Source of the DNA: Choristoneura fumiferana
Taxonomy: Eukaryota; Arthropoda; Insecta; Lepidoptera; Tortricidae
Reading direction: 5' to 3'
DNA: 64,000 nucleotides
Assembly (NCBI RefSeq): GCF_025370935.1
Contig: NC_133472.1
Coordinates: 1,412,749 to 1,476,748 of the forward strand
Within the stretch, counting starts at the first letter, position 1. Every line of letters begins with the position of its first letter. A program made the translations under genes and the position numbers. The notes beneath the pieces were generated by a model. It did not search any database, had not been told where the DNA came from, and saw nothing but the letters and a program-made list of their open reading frames with translations. This document shows, piece after piece, positions 54,758-63,823 of this stretch.

Positions 54758-55285
54758 ACTTAGAGAATGGTGCTATAAGAACAGACTGATATTCTCAAGT
54801 ACAATGAGTCGTCGTAAATGTTATTGTAGGAGTAAGAGGCTTATAATAGTATTATAAAATGAGCTTATATACATATATGAGACTAGGTTATAAGATAGAG
54901 AGTTCTTGAGCCTGTACTAGCTTATCTAAGGCTAATATAAGAGCAGTAACATGTTCCAAAACAATTATAAGAGCGCTATAAGCCCACCACTCTCATAAAG
55001 TGCGCAATCCAAGACTTTTTTGCTGGTTGGGCAGTGACATGATTCTTGTCACCAGTTTCGTTTCGTTTCGCTCAAATCATGTTACGACAAAAAAGTGATA
55101 TGATTCTTTCGATTTCGGCCATGAGGACTTCGACTCCTTATTATTTGTTTGGCGCTCATGCGCTCTAAGACTGCTTACAAAGCCTATCTAAGCTGTGAAC
55201 GTACGTCCGCATTGACGGCTCAAGTAACGCTTGAACCAATCAATTGAGTAAAAGCTTGTAAAAAGTACCCAGTAAATGCTATCCA

Positions 55286-55905
55286 TACTAATATTATAAA
55301 TGAATGAATGAATGAATATTTATTCACAGAACATATGGTACATATACATAAGGTAGGTACAGTATTATTAGCGATCCGTAATATGTTCGGCCATCAGGCA
55401 TGTGAAAATTAGTCTAGAAAGGAATTAACCCTTGAATTTACAAGATATGATATAAAGACAGAACAGTAGATTAAAGTGTCAAAATAGCAAAGAATTGCCG
55501 TCGTCATTTAAATTTAACAGCAACCATACATGTCAAGTATATTTGGAATACAATTGGGTAGAACTTAATTTTAATTGTCATATTATTATATTTTTATCAT
55601 TATACTCATCATTACAATAAATTTCTAAATTTTATGTATTTAAATGTCAAATCAAAATTTATAGCTAAAAAGTTCATCAATGCTGTAAAAGCAGGCATTA
55701 CATAAGAATTTGTACAGTTAAATGAGAAAGTGTGTGTGTTTGTATGTTTCTCCGTCTTTCACGTCGAAACGGAGCAACGGAACGACGTGATTTTGGCATA
55801 GAGACAGCTTTTGGCCAGAGAATGACATAGCCTACTTTTTATTCCCGAGAGAACAGCGCGCGATAACATAATTCCACGCGGGCGAAGCCGCGGCCGAAAG
55901 CTAGT
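55286..55905 (+). mobile_element. Helitron-like element interrupted by a LINE fragment
   Basis: 5' piece ACTAATATTATAAATG (55287-55302). 3' piece from AAATGAGAAAGTGTGTG (55721) through CTTTCACGTCGAAACGGAGC, a GC hairpin CCACGCGGGCGAAGCCGCGG and the CTAGT end (55901-55905). An insertion lies between. Confidence 0.75.
55304..55718 (-). mobile_element. LINE 3' fragment inserted in the Helitron-like element
   Basis: An (AATG)n run at the left, then AATATTTATTCACAGAACAT. On the minus strand this looks like a 3' end with a (CATT)n tail. The flanks TAAATGA at 55297-55303 and 55719-55725 are a candidate 7-bp duplication. No coding frame. Confidence 0.55.
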
Positions 55906-55957
55906 TAGAATAATAAAATGTGTAGTTGCTTTGTAAAAAAATCGCTTTACCGTTCCT

Positions 55958-56341
55958 AAGGCACTTGTCCCACCGCCGACGATGAGCGAGAAGCGAGCAG
56001 AGCGACTAACTAGAAACGAGTGGGCGAGCAGTGAAAAGCGAGTGTTCGAGCACGACGGGCGATTACTCGCTCCACTCGCTCGAGCCGGGCGGCCGCCAAG
56101 CTAATAGCGCTGAGCGAGTATCGCTGAAATAGTTTTATAGCTCAGCGAGTTTTATAGCTCTTGTCGCTGCGACAAAAGATGTAAGAGCGAGTTCTCGCCG
56201 CCAGTGCGAACCGCCAGCGATCAACTATTAATATATATGTCTCTTTTACGCACACAGGATCTTATATATTTTGTTCGTTTCTTGAGCGAGAAAATAGTCG
56301 ATAGCCAATCGTTTCCTCGCCGGCGGTGAGACAACTGCCTA
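55958..56341. mobile_element. TIR element with GAGCGAG-rich interior
   Basis: Left AAGGCACTTGTCCCACCGCCG and right CGGCGGTGAGACAACTGCCT pair with a few mismatches. The interior has many GAGCGAG/CTCGCTC repeats. Confidence 0.6.
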
Positions 56342-56841
56342 ATGTAAGGGCGAGGCTGGTAATTAAAATTAGGCTGACATTTAAACGAGTTTTAATTGGG
56401 TCTCGAATTAAAATGTCCCCAAAGCCGAGCCGTTTAAAAAGAAACTTCACATACCACAATATAATTGCTAAGCTATTAACTCTCTGCTAGATAAGATACA
56501 TATTTTAGCAGGTTAATTATCGAGTAGGCGCCTTCCGTTTATTGTTTCAGGGCTCCGTATAGTCGGCAACAACACAAATCCTTATAGCGCACCTTGAGAA
56601 TCAAACCGTCAGTAAACATAACAATGTCAACTCGCAATAAAGTGCTTCTGTGTCATTTTTGAGAGATATAAAATTTCGTTCAATGACGGTTTGATTTTCA
56701 AGATGCGAAGGATCGCTTTGTTGTCTATCCGCCCGTCTGAAATAGTTATTTGTGTCACAAGGGAGCAAAATGGCGTATTTACAGCGAGGGCGTAAATTGA
56801 ATCCAGAATGTAGCGCAGGATTCTAAAGTAGAATCCTGAGC
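56342..56841. other. No feature recognised
   Basis: AT-rich; includes a small hairpin GCAGGATTCTAAAGTAGAATCCTG at about 56814-56838. Confidence 0.4.
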
Positions 56842-57473
56842 GTGATGAGGGATTCAAGTGTTAACGCCCAAGATGAAAATAATTTTGCTCCCGAGTGGCA
56901 CATACAACTTTTCACACCGAGCATTAAGAAACTTGAAAAAAAAAATTGTAAATATTATTATAGAACAACCAGCATAGAAAATGGCGTGGCTTTACTATTA
57001 TCAACTTCAAAAAATGGCATTTGCAATAAAACACTTAGAAAAGCCTTGAACAGAAAAGTTGCACTTTGCTCCCTCTCGTCAGGGAGCACAAGTTACTTTT
57101 CTGAAGGACAGGTGTGGAAAGAACTTTTTCTCAGAAACGACTTAAGAAGACTGAAATTCATATAAAGTACCATCAGCCAAATGCGGTCTACCACTCTAAG
57201 TTGATAATAGGTTGCATGTCATAAAACAATGCCAAAATACGTGTCTGTCAACTTGAAAGTTCGACTTAAGCGTCATATTCATTTGATAGGGACGTGTTTA
57301 AAAATTGATAGACCATTTATTTGGCTGATGGTACGTAACTAGGTCCACTATCCTTTGAAGCAGTGAAAAATCTAACCAAAAGATACAAAGAAGGTGTTCC
57401 CATTCAAATTGCTGGGGAATCAAAACCTAAACAGTATTTACAGTTAATTAATAATTCTATCATTAAAGCGGTA
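56842..57473 (+). pseudogene. Coding-like segments of an unrecognised gene, split by a MITE
   Basis: 56842-57165 is open for 107 codons (contains APEWHIQLFTPSIKKLEKKN and EGQVWKELFLRNDLRRLKFI). 57342-57473 is open for 44 codons (contains LSFEAVKNLTKRYKEGVPIQ). Between them sits MITE M2 (57170-57331), and MITE M1 begins at 57474. Counting without M2 and one TA, the two segments lie in the same frame, although stops occur at the junction. The amino-acid composition looks protein-like. I do not recognise the family. It could be a decayed host gene, processed copy or transposon ORF. Confidence 0.35.
57170..57331. mobile_element. TA-flanked MITE, family M2
   Basis: 162 bp, termini CCATCAGCCAAAT / ATTTGGCTGATGG, TA at 57168-57169 and 57332-57333. 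Internally not a long hairpin. Confidence 0.85.
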
Positions 57474-57897
57474 ATGAGGGCTATCGCGTATGAATTCGCC
57501 GCTAGAGGCGCTAGTGTAGCGTGAGGTCTCCGAAATGTCAAATCTCATAGTTTTTGGGTCAGCTACGCGGGTTTATTTATAATTAGAATAATTTTGTGAA
57601 TATTTTGCAATATCTGAAATTAATTATGGCAAATATGCGTTCCGGGGCAATGAATGTCTGTGTTTTGAGACAGTTTTGTCTTTCGGAAACCTTTGTCCTC
57701 CCTTTTTTCCGAACAAAACGGGTACTATGCAACACTGTGGCATGCTCGATATTTTTATGGTACGGTTTTAAGTGTATTAAACATGATTTTAATCTAAACT
57801 TTGTTTTCACGCCCGTAATAACAGACTTTCAAAACCATACTTAATAACCTCACGCAACAGTGCGCCATCTAGTGAGAAAAAAAACGATAGCCCTCAT
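57474..57897. mobile_element. TA-flanked MITE, family M1 (long form)
   Basis: 424 bp, termini ATGAGGGCTATCG / CGATAGCCCTCAT, clean TA duplications at 57472-57473 and 57898-57899. Compared with 1567-1867 it has ~125 bp more inside (about 57722-57846). Confidence 0.9.
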
Positions 57898-58132
57898 TAC
57901 ACTGCGTCGTTCACCTAATGCGGTCGCCGAATTTGTTTCAAACTACTTCGGCGAACGACCGCCGCCTTTACATTAGCCTGTACGTCTACTGCGGCGGCCA
58001 TATTAAGGCGGTGGCAGCCGTCGCTCGCCGAATAAGGCCGACTACCATGTTCTTTACACTTTTGCGGTCGCCACATGCAGCATGCGGCAAACGAGTAACG
58101 ACCCAGTGTCATTGCCGCTTAAAACCCAGTAT
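57898..58132. repeat. GC-rich hairpin region
   Basis: CCTAATGCGGTCGCCGAA pairs in part with TTCGGCGAACGACCGCC and ACATTAG over about 57914-57976. It may be a small foldback; ends uncertain. Confidence 0.4.
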
Positions 58133-58316
58133 CCCTAGTGTGAGTTTTCGGTTACAAAATACATCTCGATCGCGTTCGCGTAATATCTCAATTTGTATGG
58201 AAACACGAACATCGCAAACGTTCCGCTAGAGGCGCTGTTCGTGTTTCCATACAAATTGAAATCTTAACGCGAACGCGATCGAGATGTATTTTGGAACCGA
58301 AAACTTACACTAAGGG
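58133..58316. mobile_element. Foldback MITE, family F10
   Basis: CCCTAGTGTGAGTTTTCGGT with ACATCTCGATCGCGTTCGCG and TTTGTATGGAAACACGAACA pairs with complements ending ACTTACACTAAGGG. Arms ~80 bp, loop ~20 bp. Confidence 0.85.
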
Positions 58317-58384
58317 CACAGTATTTGTTTTACTTGTGTTACTGTCTACGCGTACGAAGTCGCAGGCAAAAGCAACCACCCACA

Positions 58385-58545
58385 CAAATATTATAAATGC
58401 GAAAGTGTGTGTTTGTATGTTTGTCCGTCTTTCACGTCGAAACGGAGCGACGGATCGACGTGAATTTTGGCATAGAGATAGTTTATGGGCCAGAGAGTGA
58501 CATAGGCTACTTTTTATACCGGAAAAATGCACAGTTCCCGTGAAA
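58385..58545 (+). mobile_element. Helitron-like element, 3'-truncated
   Basis: AATATTATAAATGCGAAAGT, CTTTCACGTCGAAACGGAGC and GAGTGACATAGGCTACTTTT. The 3' GC hairpin and CTAGT are missing. Confidence 0.65.
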
Positions 58546-58906
58546 GCTGGTCCCTAATAAAACCTCTCATACGTATTATAAGCAACAATCAGGACATAAA
58601 TAATTCAAACCGCTCATAATCATAACTTTTGACGTCCATTACGAAATAAGCTAGCATCGAAAGGGAAAGCCAGAGGAAACCATATCACCGCCTATTCAGG
58701 CTACACGTAACGAATTGCATGTAACAGCCGTGCATCTAATCTAGACGCAGATGCACCGACAGATGCAGCGAGCTCGTTTCTGCGGCACTTTCACATTTTG
58801 CTAAGGCTTCTTAGTTGGTCATGGTCGGGGGTAGTCAATTGGAAATGGTAGGTACAAATGTATAGTTAATGGTTTTTCCGTCGTATTTTATTGGAAAAGT
58901 TAGTAT
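58546..58906. other. No feature recognised
   Basis: Nothing supportable seen. Confidence 0.4.
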
Positions 58907-59192
58907 GTATCACGAAACCGTGGTGGCCTAGTGGTTTGACCTATCGCCTTTCAAGCAGAGGTTCGTGGGTTCGAACCCCGGTCCGCACCTCTGAATTTTT
59001 CGGAAAACAGGTGCGAAATTACATTTGAAATTTACCACACGCTTTACGGGGAAGGTAAACATCGTAATTCAATGGTATGGGTGAAGTTCCCAATCCGCAC
59101 TGGGTCCGCGTTGAACTACGGCCCAAGCCCTCTCACTTTGAGAGGAGGCCTGTGCCCAGCAGTGGGACGTAAATAGGCTGGAATGGGATGAT
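58907..59192 (+). mobile_element. SINE A with target duplication
   Basis: Box A GTGGCCTAGTGGTTTGA and box B GGTTCGAACCC; tail GAGAGGAGGCCTGTGCCCAG and a short ATGATG. Duplications GTTAGTAT at 58899-58906 and 59193-59200. A ~25-bp internal deletion relative to 15798. Confidence 0.87.
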
Positions 59193-59366
59193 GTTAGTAT
59201 AGTTATAGTGCTCTCTCAATTAATTTCAGCACCAATCGTACAGCCGTACATTTGACACTAAATAATAAAGTTCCATAAATGGATATGCAAATGTCACTCA
59301 TTCAATACAGTAATTGATTGACACTTCCCTTACTCTTACCCGATGGAAATACATTCGCCATATCAG

Positions 59367-59440
59367 AGGGGCTACTACGAAACTCGAAAATCGATGTTCG
59401 TATTGCACCGTCCCTTTCACTCGCGTATTAAATGACATTA
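59367..59440. mobile_element. Foldback F1, left half
   Basis: GGGGCTACTACGAAACTCGA and CACCGTCCCTTTCACTCGCG match the F1 left arm. The right arm is absent. Confidence 0.6.
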
Positions 59441-59858
59441 GAAAAAAAAGCCGGACGATTTAGTCGGGAGTCGGGACTTTAACATAACCAGGCGCGTGCA
59501 AAAATATTTTGCAAAACATATAAAATGTACTTGAGGTAACTTGAAATTTTATCAGAGTGTTATATATAAATAACTAAAAAAAAAGATATTAAAAAAGACA
59601 AATAATTTTGGTGGGTTTTTCAACCTGCCAGGTGATATAACAATATTACAATACAATATTAAATGCAAGAGCAAATGCACGAGTTACTACTAAATATATC
59701 CAAATTACCATAGGCGCCACTACAATATTTGAAGAGTTCACTCGATTTCCTTCGGATCCAATCATCAGATCTTGATTTGGTGCTTACGTGACCTAATTGA
59801 AGGCATTCCTATACGAATGTTTTTTTTTATTTCAAATCGGTTTATAAACGAAGAAGTA
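59441..59858. other. No feature recognised
   Basis: AT-rich, no repeat shared within the window. Confidence 0.4.
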
Positions 59859-60082
59859 GTGTAGTTGAAGCAGCAGTGCTTGCACTGTTGTGTTTCGGCG
59901 TGGAGAGTAAGACAGCCGGTGAAATTACTGGCACTTGAGGTATTCCATCTTAGGCCTCTAGGTTGGCAACGCATCTGCAATACCCCTGGTGTTGCAGATG
60001 TTTATGGGCGATGGTGATCTCTTACCATCAGGAGACCCACTTGCTCGTTTGCCATCCAGTCAAATAAAAAATAAAAAAATAA
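59859..60082 (+). mobile_element. Repeat C with target duplication
   Basis: AAGCAGCAGTGCTTGCACTG through CCATCCAGTCAAATAAAA. Flanked by 13-bp duplications AAACGAAGAAGTA (59846-59858, 60083-60095), proof of insertion by a poly-A-tailed retroelement mechanism. Confidence 0.9.
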
Positions 60083-60092
60083 AAACGAAGAA

Positions 60093-60260
60093 GTATGTAT
60101 GTATGTAAACTCTTTATTGCACATAAAAATAATAAAAAATACAAATACACAGAGAGGAAAACAAAGGCGAGCTTATCCCTAAAAAGGGATCTCTTTCAGC
60201 TAACCTAGTTAGGAAAAAACATTTGGTTATATAGAGGATAAGCGGAAAATTACGTGCGTG
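60093..60260 (-). mobile_element. LINE 3' end with (ATAC)n tail
   Basis: (GTAT)n then AAACTCTTTATTGCACATAA and GGCGAGCTTATCCC. On the minus strand this reads TTATGTGCAATAAAGAGTTT followed by a tetranucleotide tail. It includes an AATAAA signal. Confidence 0.65.
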
Positions 60261-60444
60261 AGAAGTTCTGAGGTAACAAAAAAAAATTCCAAAACGAATT
60301 GATAACCTCCTCCTTTTCTTTGAAATCGGTTAAAAGGGAGAATGAATTAAATTAATGGGGGAATTTAAAAATTCCGCTGTTATAACATGTCAGGTTCTTG
60401 TGTGCGCGAGCTCAACTCTGGTCGCACTATCAATAAATACGATT

Positions 60445-61014
60445 CGATGTCAAAGTCAAAGTCAAAGTCAAAATATCTTTATTCAATTTAGGCTATAACA
60501 AGCACTTATGAATGTCAAAAAAAATCTACCACCGGTTCGGAAAAACCTCTGCTGAGAAGAATCCGGCAAGAAACTCAACGAGGTATATATATTTTTTTAA
60601 AACAGATTTACAATATTATTAAATGATATGTATACATCACAAGTATTTAACACAACTTTATTTTTAACACAGTAGGTTCGCTATTTGAAGGGATCGCTAA
60701 TGCGGATCGGAATTATTTCCAAATATCCCTGTCCATGATATAATCATTAACTTTATAATATGCCTTTGATATTAATGTCTTCTTGACAATAGATCTGAAT
60801 TTTGTATCAGTTTCATTTGTAATATTTTTGGAATTTTATTATAAAAACGTATGCAATTTCCCAGAAAAGACTTTTTGGTTTTAGCCAGTCTGTAAGATGG
60901 AACTTTAAGCTTCCCTGTGTTTCTAGTAGCCTTTGGCTTATCGACGTTAGTGGGAAAATCACATATGTTCTTTCTAACATACATGATTATTTCAAAAACA
61001 TAATGCTGACACAA
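60445..61014 (-). pseudogene. Non-LTR retrotransposon RT C-terminus, (TTTGAC)n tail
   Basis: 60772-61014 encodes YVRKNICDFPTNVDKPKATR and VPSYRLAKTKKSFLGNCIRF, the extreme C-terminal region of a CR1/jockey-like LINE ORF2. After a one-base shift near 60800 the frame continues KAYYKVNDYIMDRDIW and stops at 60713-60715. The 3' UTR runs to GAATAAAGATATTTTGACTT and a hexanucleotide tail (60449-60471). Catalytic RT and endonuclease parts are absent. Confidence 0.75.
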
Positions 61015-61580
61015 TGTGACTCCACCCTAACGAGGTGGGTGTCACTAGGCCATTCCGCCGCCGAGCTACAAGTACATACCGGGCCTCCCCAACGTTGAGG
61101 CGATTCAGTGCGACTCAACGCGTGCGAGTGAACACGAGTTATGCGATAGACAGAGAAGCATACAGTAGGCACGATTCTTATGCCTAAACGTCACTTTTGT
61201 ACGGCAGTGAAACTTCTGTACTTGTACTATTACTTATTCTGTGCCCTAACGCTGCCCGCTCGGCGCGCAGGTGGCAATTGTGTCACAGCCCGCGGCCCGT
61301 AGCGGGCCAAGGTTGACCGCCTTGACATTTCCCCGAGTCCTGGCCTGCACGTTTATAGGTTAAATGTTATATAATAGCAATTCGTAGCGGTTGAGAATTA
61401 TCGGGATGTTCCAACCGGAATTTTAAATGTGCTGATAAACTTGAGCGAGTGTTACGTGACAAATAAAAGCTCACAAAATAAACTGGAGCGTTTTAGTGGG
61501 CATCCTAGCGAGCAGTCAAGCGAAACGACGGTAATTTTCTTCGAACTTTGTGCCGAGGCTCCGTTGGCTCGAATATTACG
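61015..61580. other. No feature recognised
   Basis: Contains GC-rich patches near 61060 and 61255-61310 but no gene or known repeat. Confidence 0.35.
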
Positions 61581-61816
61581 GGAAACTATAATGTACAACT
61601 CGGAATGTACGCGCAATAATGTACGACGTGATAATCCGAAGCATTATTGCTTCCGATTATCATGCCGTACATTATCATGGTCGCGCATTATCAGAGCGTA
61701 CAAAATATTGCGCGCGCTGTAATGTACGTAGTGATAATGTACGACTTGATAATCTGAATCCAATTGATTCGAATGACTATAGACTTGTGTTAGGTTGTGT
61801 TAGGTCCAATTGTGAT

Positions 61817-61949
61817 TGCGTCGCTGGCAGGGCGGCGAGGAAGGAACATCCCGGGGGTTTTAGTGGGTAAAAACCCCACATAACCTCATCGCGTCCCCGT
61901 GATGATGGGGTATCTGGTGGCAGATTTCCCCCGGGCAACAAAAAAAAAA
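61817..61949 (+). mobile_element. Short poly-A retroelement fragment with target duplication
   Basis: 133 bp ending TTTCCCCCGGGCAAC and an A-run, between 14-bp duplications GGTCCAATTGTGAT (61803-61816, 61950-61963). Probably a 5'-truncated LINE 3' end. Confidence 0.85.
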
Positions 61950-61969
61950 GGTCCAATTGTGATCATGCG

Positions 61970-62026
61970 CGAGCCGAGCGAGCGTAGCAAGCGTGCCGCG
62001 GCAGCGGCCGGCGAAGCGCCAGGACC
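61970..62026. repeat. GC-rich core, copy 2
   Basis: CGCGAGCCGAGCGAGCGTAG, then GCGTGCCGCGGCAGCGGCCG and GCGAAGCGCCAGGACC, nearly identical to 63570-63637. Confidence 0.8.
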
Positions 62027-62270
62027 AAATTAAATTATTTTCTACTAAATTTCTTAATATTCGGTGTACACGAAAAACAAATGTACATAAGCACGGATTA
62101 TCAGGCCGTGCATTAACAAGTCGTACATTAACTACGAGTACACTCGTGCTAGTTCGGTACGGGGTGATAATGCACGGCATGAGAATCCGTGAACATAAGA
62201 ACGGATTATCAGGCCGTGCATTATTTGAGCGTGCGTTAATAAGTCGTTCATTAACTACACCCGAATATTA

Positions 62271-63319
62271 CAACCGGTACCGCCTCCGCTGACAGTGTGT
62301 TTCTAGCTTTAGTTAAATAATAAATAAGACATCTTAACAAAAATCCTGGAGAGCCGTTAAAAAAAACTTTCATACGTCGTCACCTACACTACCATTTTTT
62401 CTGCGCATAATTAATTACCTTAATTGTTAATTATCTTTTAAACAATAAGAGTTAGGCCACTAGTAACTTGGAGATAAATTAACTTAATTCTATTGCATGT
62501 TCCCTTAACCCTTAGCGGCCACACGCACGGGGTAACTAGCTACTCCAATCCCGGAAAAAGTGAAATTAAAAAAAGGTGGGTTATCGGTTATGAAAATAAG
62601 ATGTATAAAGTTTCATATAATATTAACAATTTCGTTATTTTTTTATATTTCCTTCAAAATAAATATAATTTTTGAATGATCGGCGAATACTGTTATTTTT
62701 TTATGGTAGAGGTATATTTTGTGCGTACCACTAAAATTTTAGACCTTAATATTGAAAAATGGCGGAGATATGAATTTTTTCCTAAAAAATACAATTTTTA
62801 CACAATTTTCATATATACGAGTATGACCAGTTTTTAGAACGCCATTTAAATGGACCGTTAAAAATCGTTGGTAATGTTGTAAAACTCCAACAAATATAAA
62901 ACAATCGGTTAGAAGTCTTAAAACACCCATATGCCTTTTACAACTAAGTTTTTCAGCAACTCATTAGAGTTACCCCAAGGGTTAAAAGCAAACGGTAGTC
63001 AAAAACAACACCTTGTATAATGCACTGGGCCACGACCATACATCATTCGCCCCTGACATCAGCAATAGGAAAAGCCATATAGATCGACTGTAACATAGGT
63101 AGGTCGTGGTGCAACCGTATCGCATTCCAGGGGACGAGTTAACTGTTCGCTTCCTCTCGTATGTCCTGGACATAAAGAGGATAGCGCCATTCAGTTCAAT
63201 TGCAGAATCGCGCTGCATTGCACAGCGTATGAGTGAGAGATTCCACTGTAAAACTCTGTACCGTATCTTTATACTTTAGTACTTTGTCTCTGTATGCCTT
63301 CTGAAAACTGTATAAAATA
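62271..63319. other. No gene recognised; F9 terminus at the left edge
   Basis: ACAACCGGTACCGCCTCCGC and GTGTGTTTCTAGCT at about 62268-62311 match one end of F9 (48633). The rest is AT-rich with no recognised feature. Confidence 0.45.
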
Positions 63320-63823
63320 TGTCGGCGGCCGATCGTAAAATCCGCCAGTTCAAGAAATTCCTAGGCATATCATGAAATGGCGCCATATGAGTTTATGAGT
63401 AAAAGTTGGCCAGGCATATCACGATGTACCTGAGAAACAATACGGCAGATCGATTAGAGCAACGTATTCGTCTATATTCCAAGCTCTATACCGGACACAT
63501 CGTGATATGCCGAAAAAAAGAAAAATTTAGGTACGACGAGCGAAGCGAGGAGTGGTTAGTATGAATTGTGACCACAACGCACGAGCCGAGCAAGCGAAGC
63601 GAGCGTGCCGCAGCAGCGGCCGGCGAAGTGCCAGAACCGATATGGCGGCGTTTCATGATATGCCTAGGAATTTCATGATCTGCCTAAACGTCACTAGGCA
63701 ACTAATTAAACGGTGATTTGAACGATATGGCGGATGTCCCTTAGCCAATTCGTCAAACGGCTCCATTTCACGATATGCCTAGGAATTTCGTGATTTGGCG
63801 GATTTTACGATCGGCCGCCGACA
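63320..63823. mobile_element. TA-flanked TIR element with GC-rich core (core family, copy 3)
   Basis: 504 bp, termini TGTCGGCGGCCGATCG / CGATCGGCCGCCGACA continuing inward as TAAAATCCGCCA. TA at 63318-63319 and 63824-63825. At least six copies of a GGCATATCATGAAAT-like unit, inverted between halves, surround the core at 63528-63637. The best-defined member of this group. Confidence 0.85.
63528..63637. repeat. GC-rich core, copy 3
   Basis: TAGGTACGACGAGCGAAGCG, GAATTGTGACC, ACGAGCCGAGCAAGCGAAGC, GCGTGCCGCAGCAGCGGCCG. Same order as in 5221-5313 and 61970-62026. Confidence 0.85.

Larger units (their letters stand above)
52654..55031. mobile_element. 2.4-kb inverted-terminus element with tandem array
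   Basis: Termini CCCAACCAGCAAAA (52654-52667) and TTTTGCTGGTTGGG (55018-55031). Subterminal AGGCTTATA/TATAAGCCT-like modules occur at both ends. The interior carries two short ORFs (53514-53768 +, 53996-54205 -) and a 161-bp tandem array (54207-54757). No transposase motif was recognised and no flanking duplication is clear, so the class is unknown. Confidence 0.6.
61581..62270. mobile_element. Modular element with GC-rich core (core family, copy 2)
   Basis: Left (61581-61765) and right (62088-62262) zones repeat units of the type GATTATCATGCCGTACATTA and GATTATCAGGCCGTGCATTA. Between them lie the GC-rich core (61970-62026) and a nested retroelement fragment (61817-61949). Confidence 0.55.

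Noticed and set aside
61860..62180. 106-codon minus-strand ORF
   Set aside because: It spans a nested retroelement fragment, its target duplication and the GC-rich core, so it is not one coding unit.
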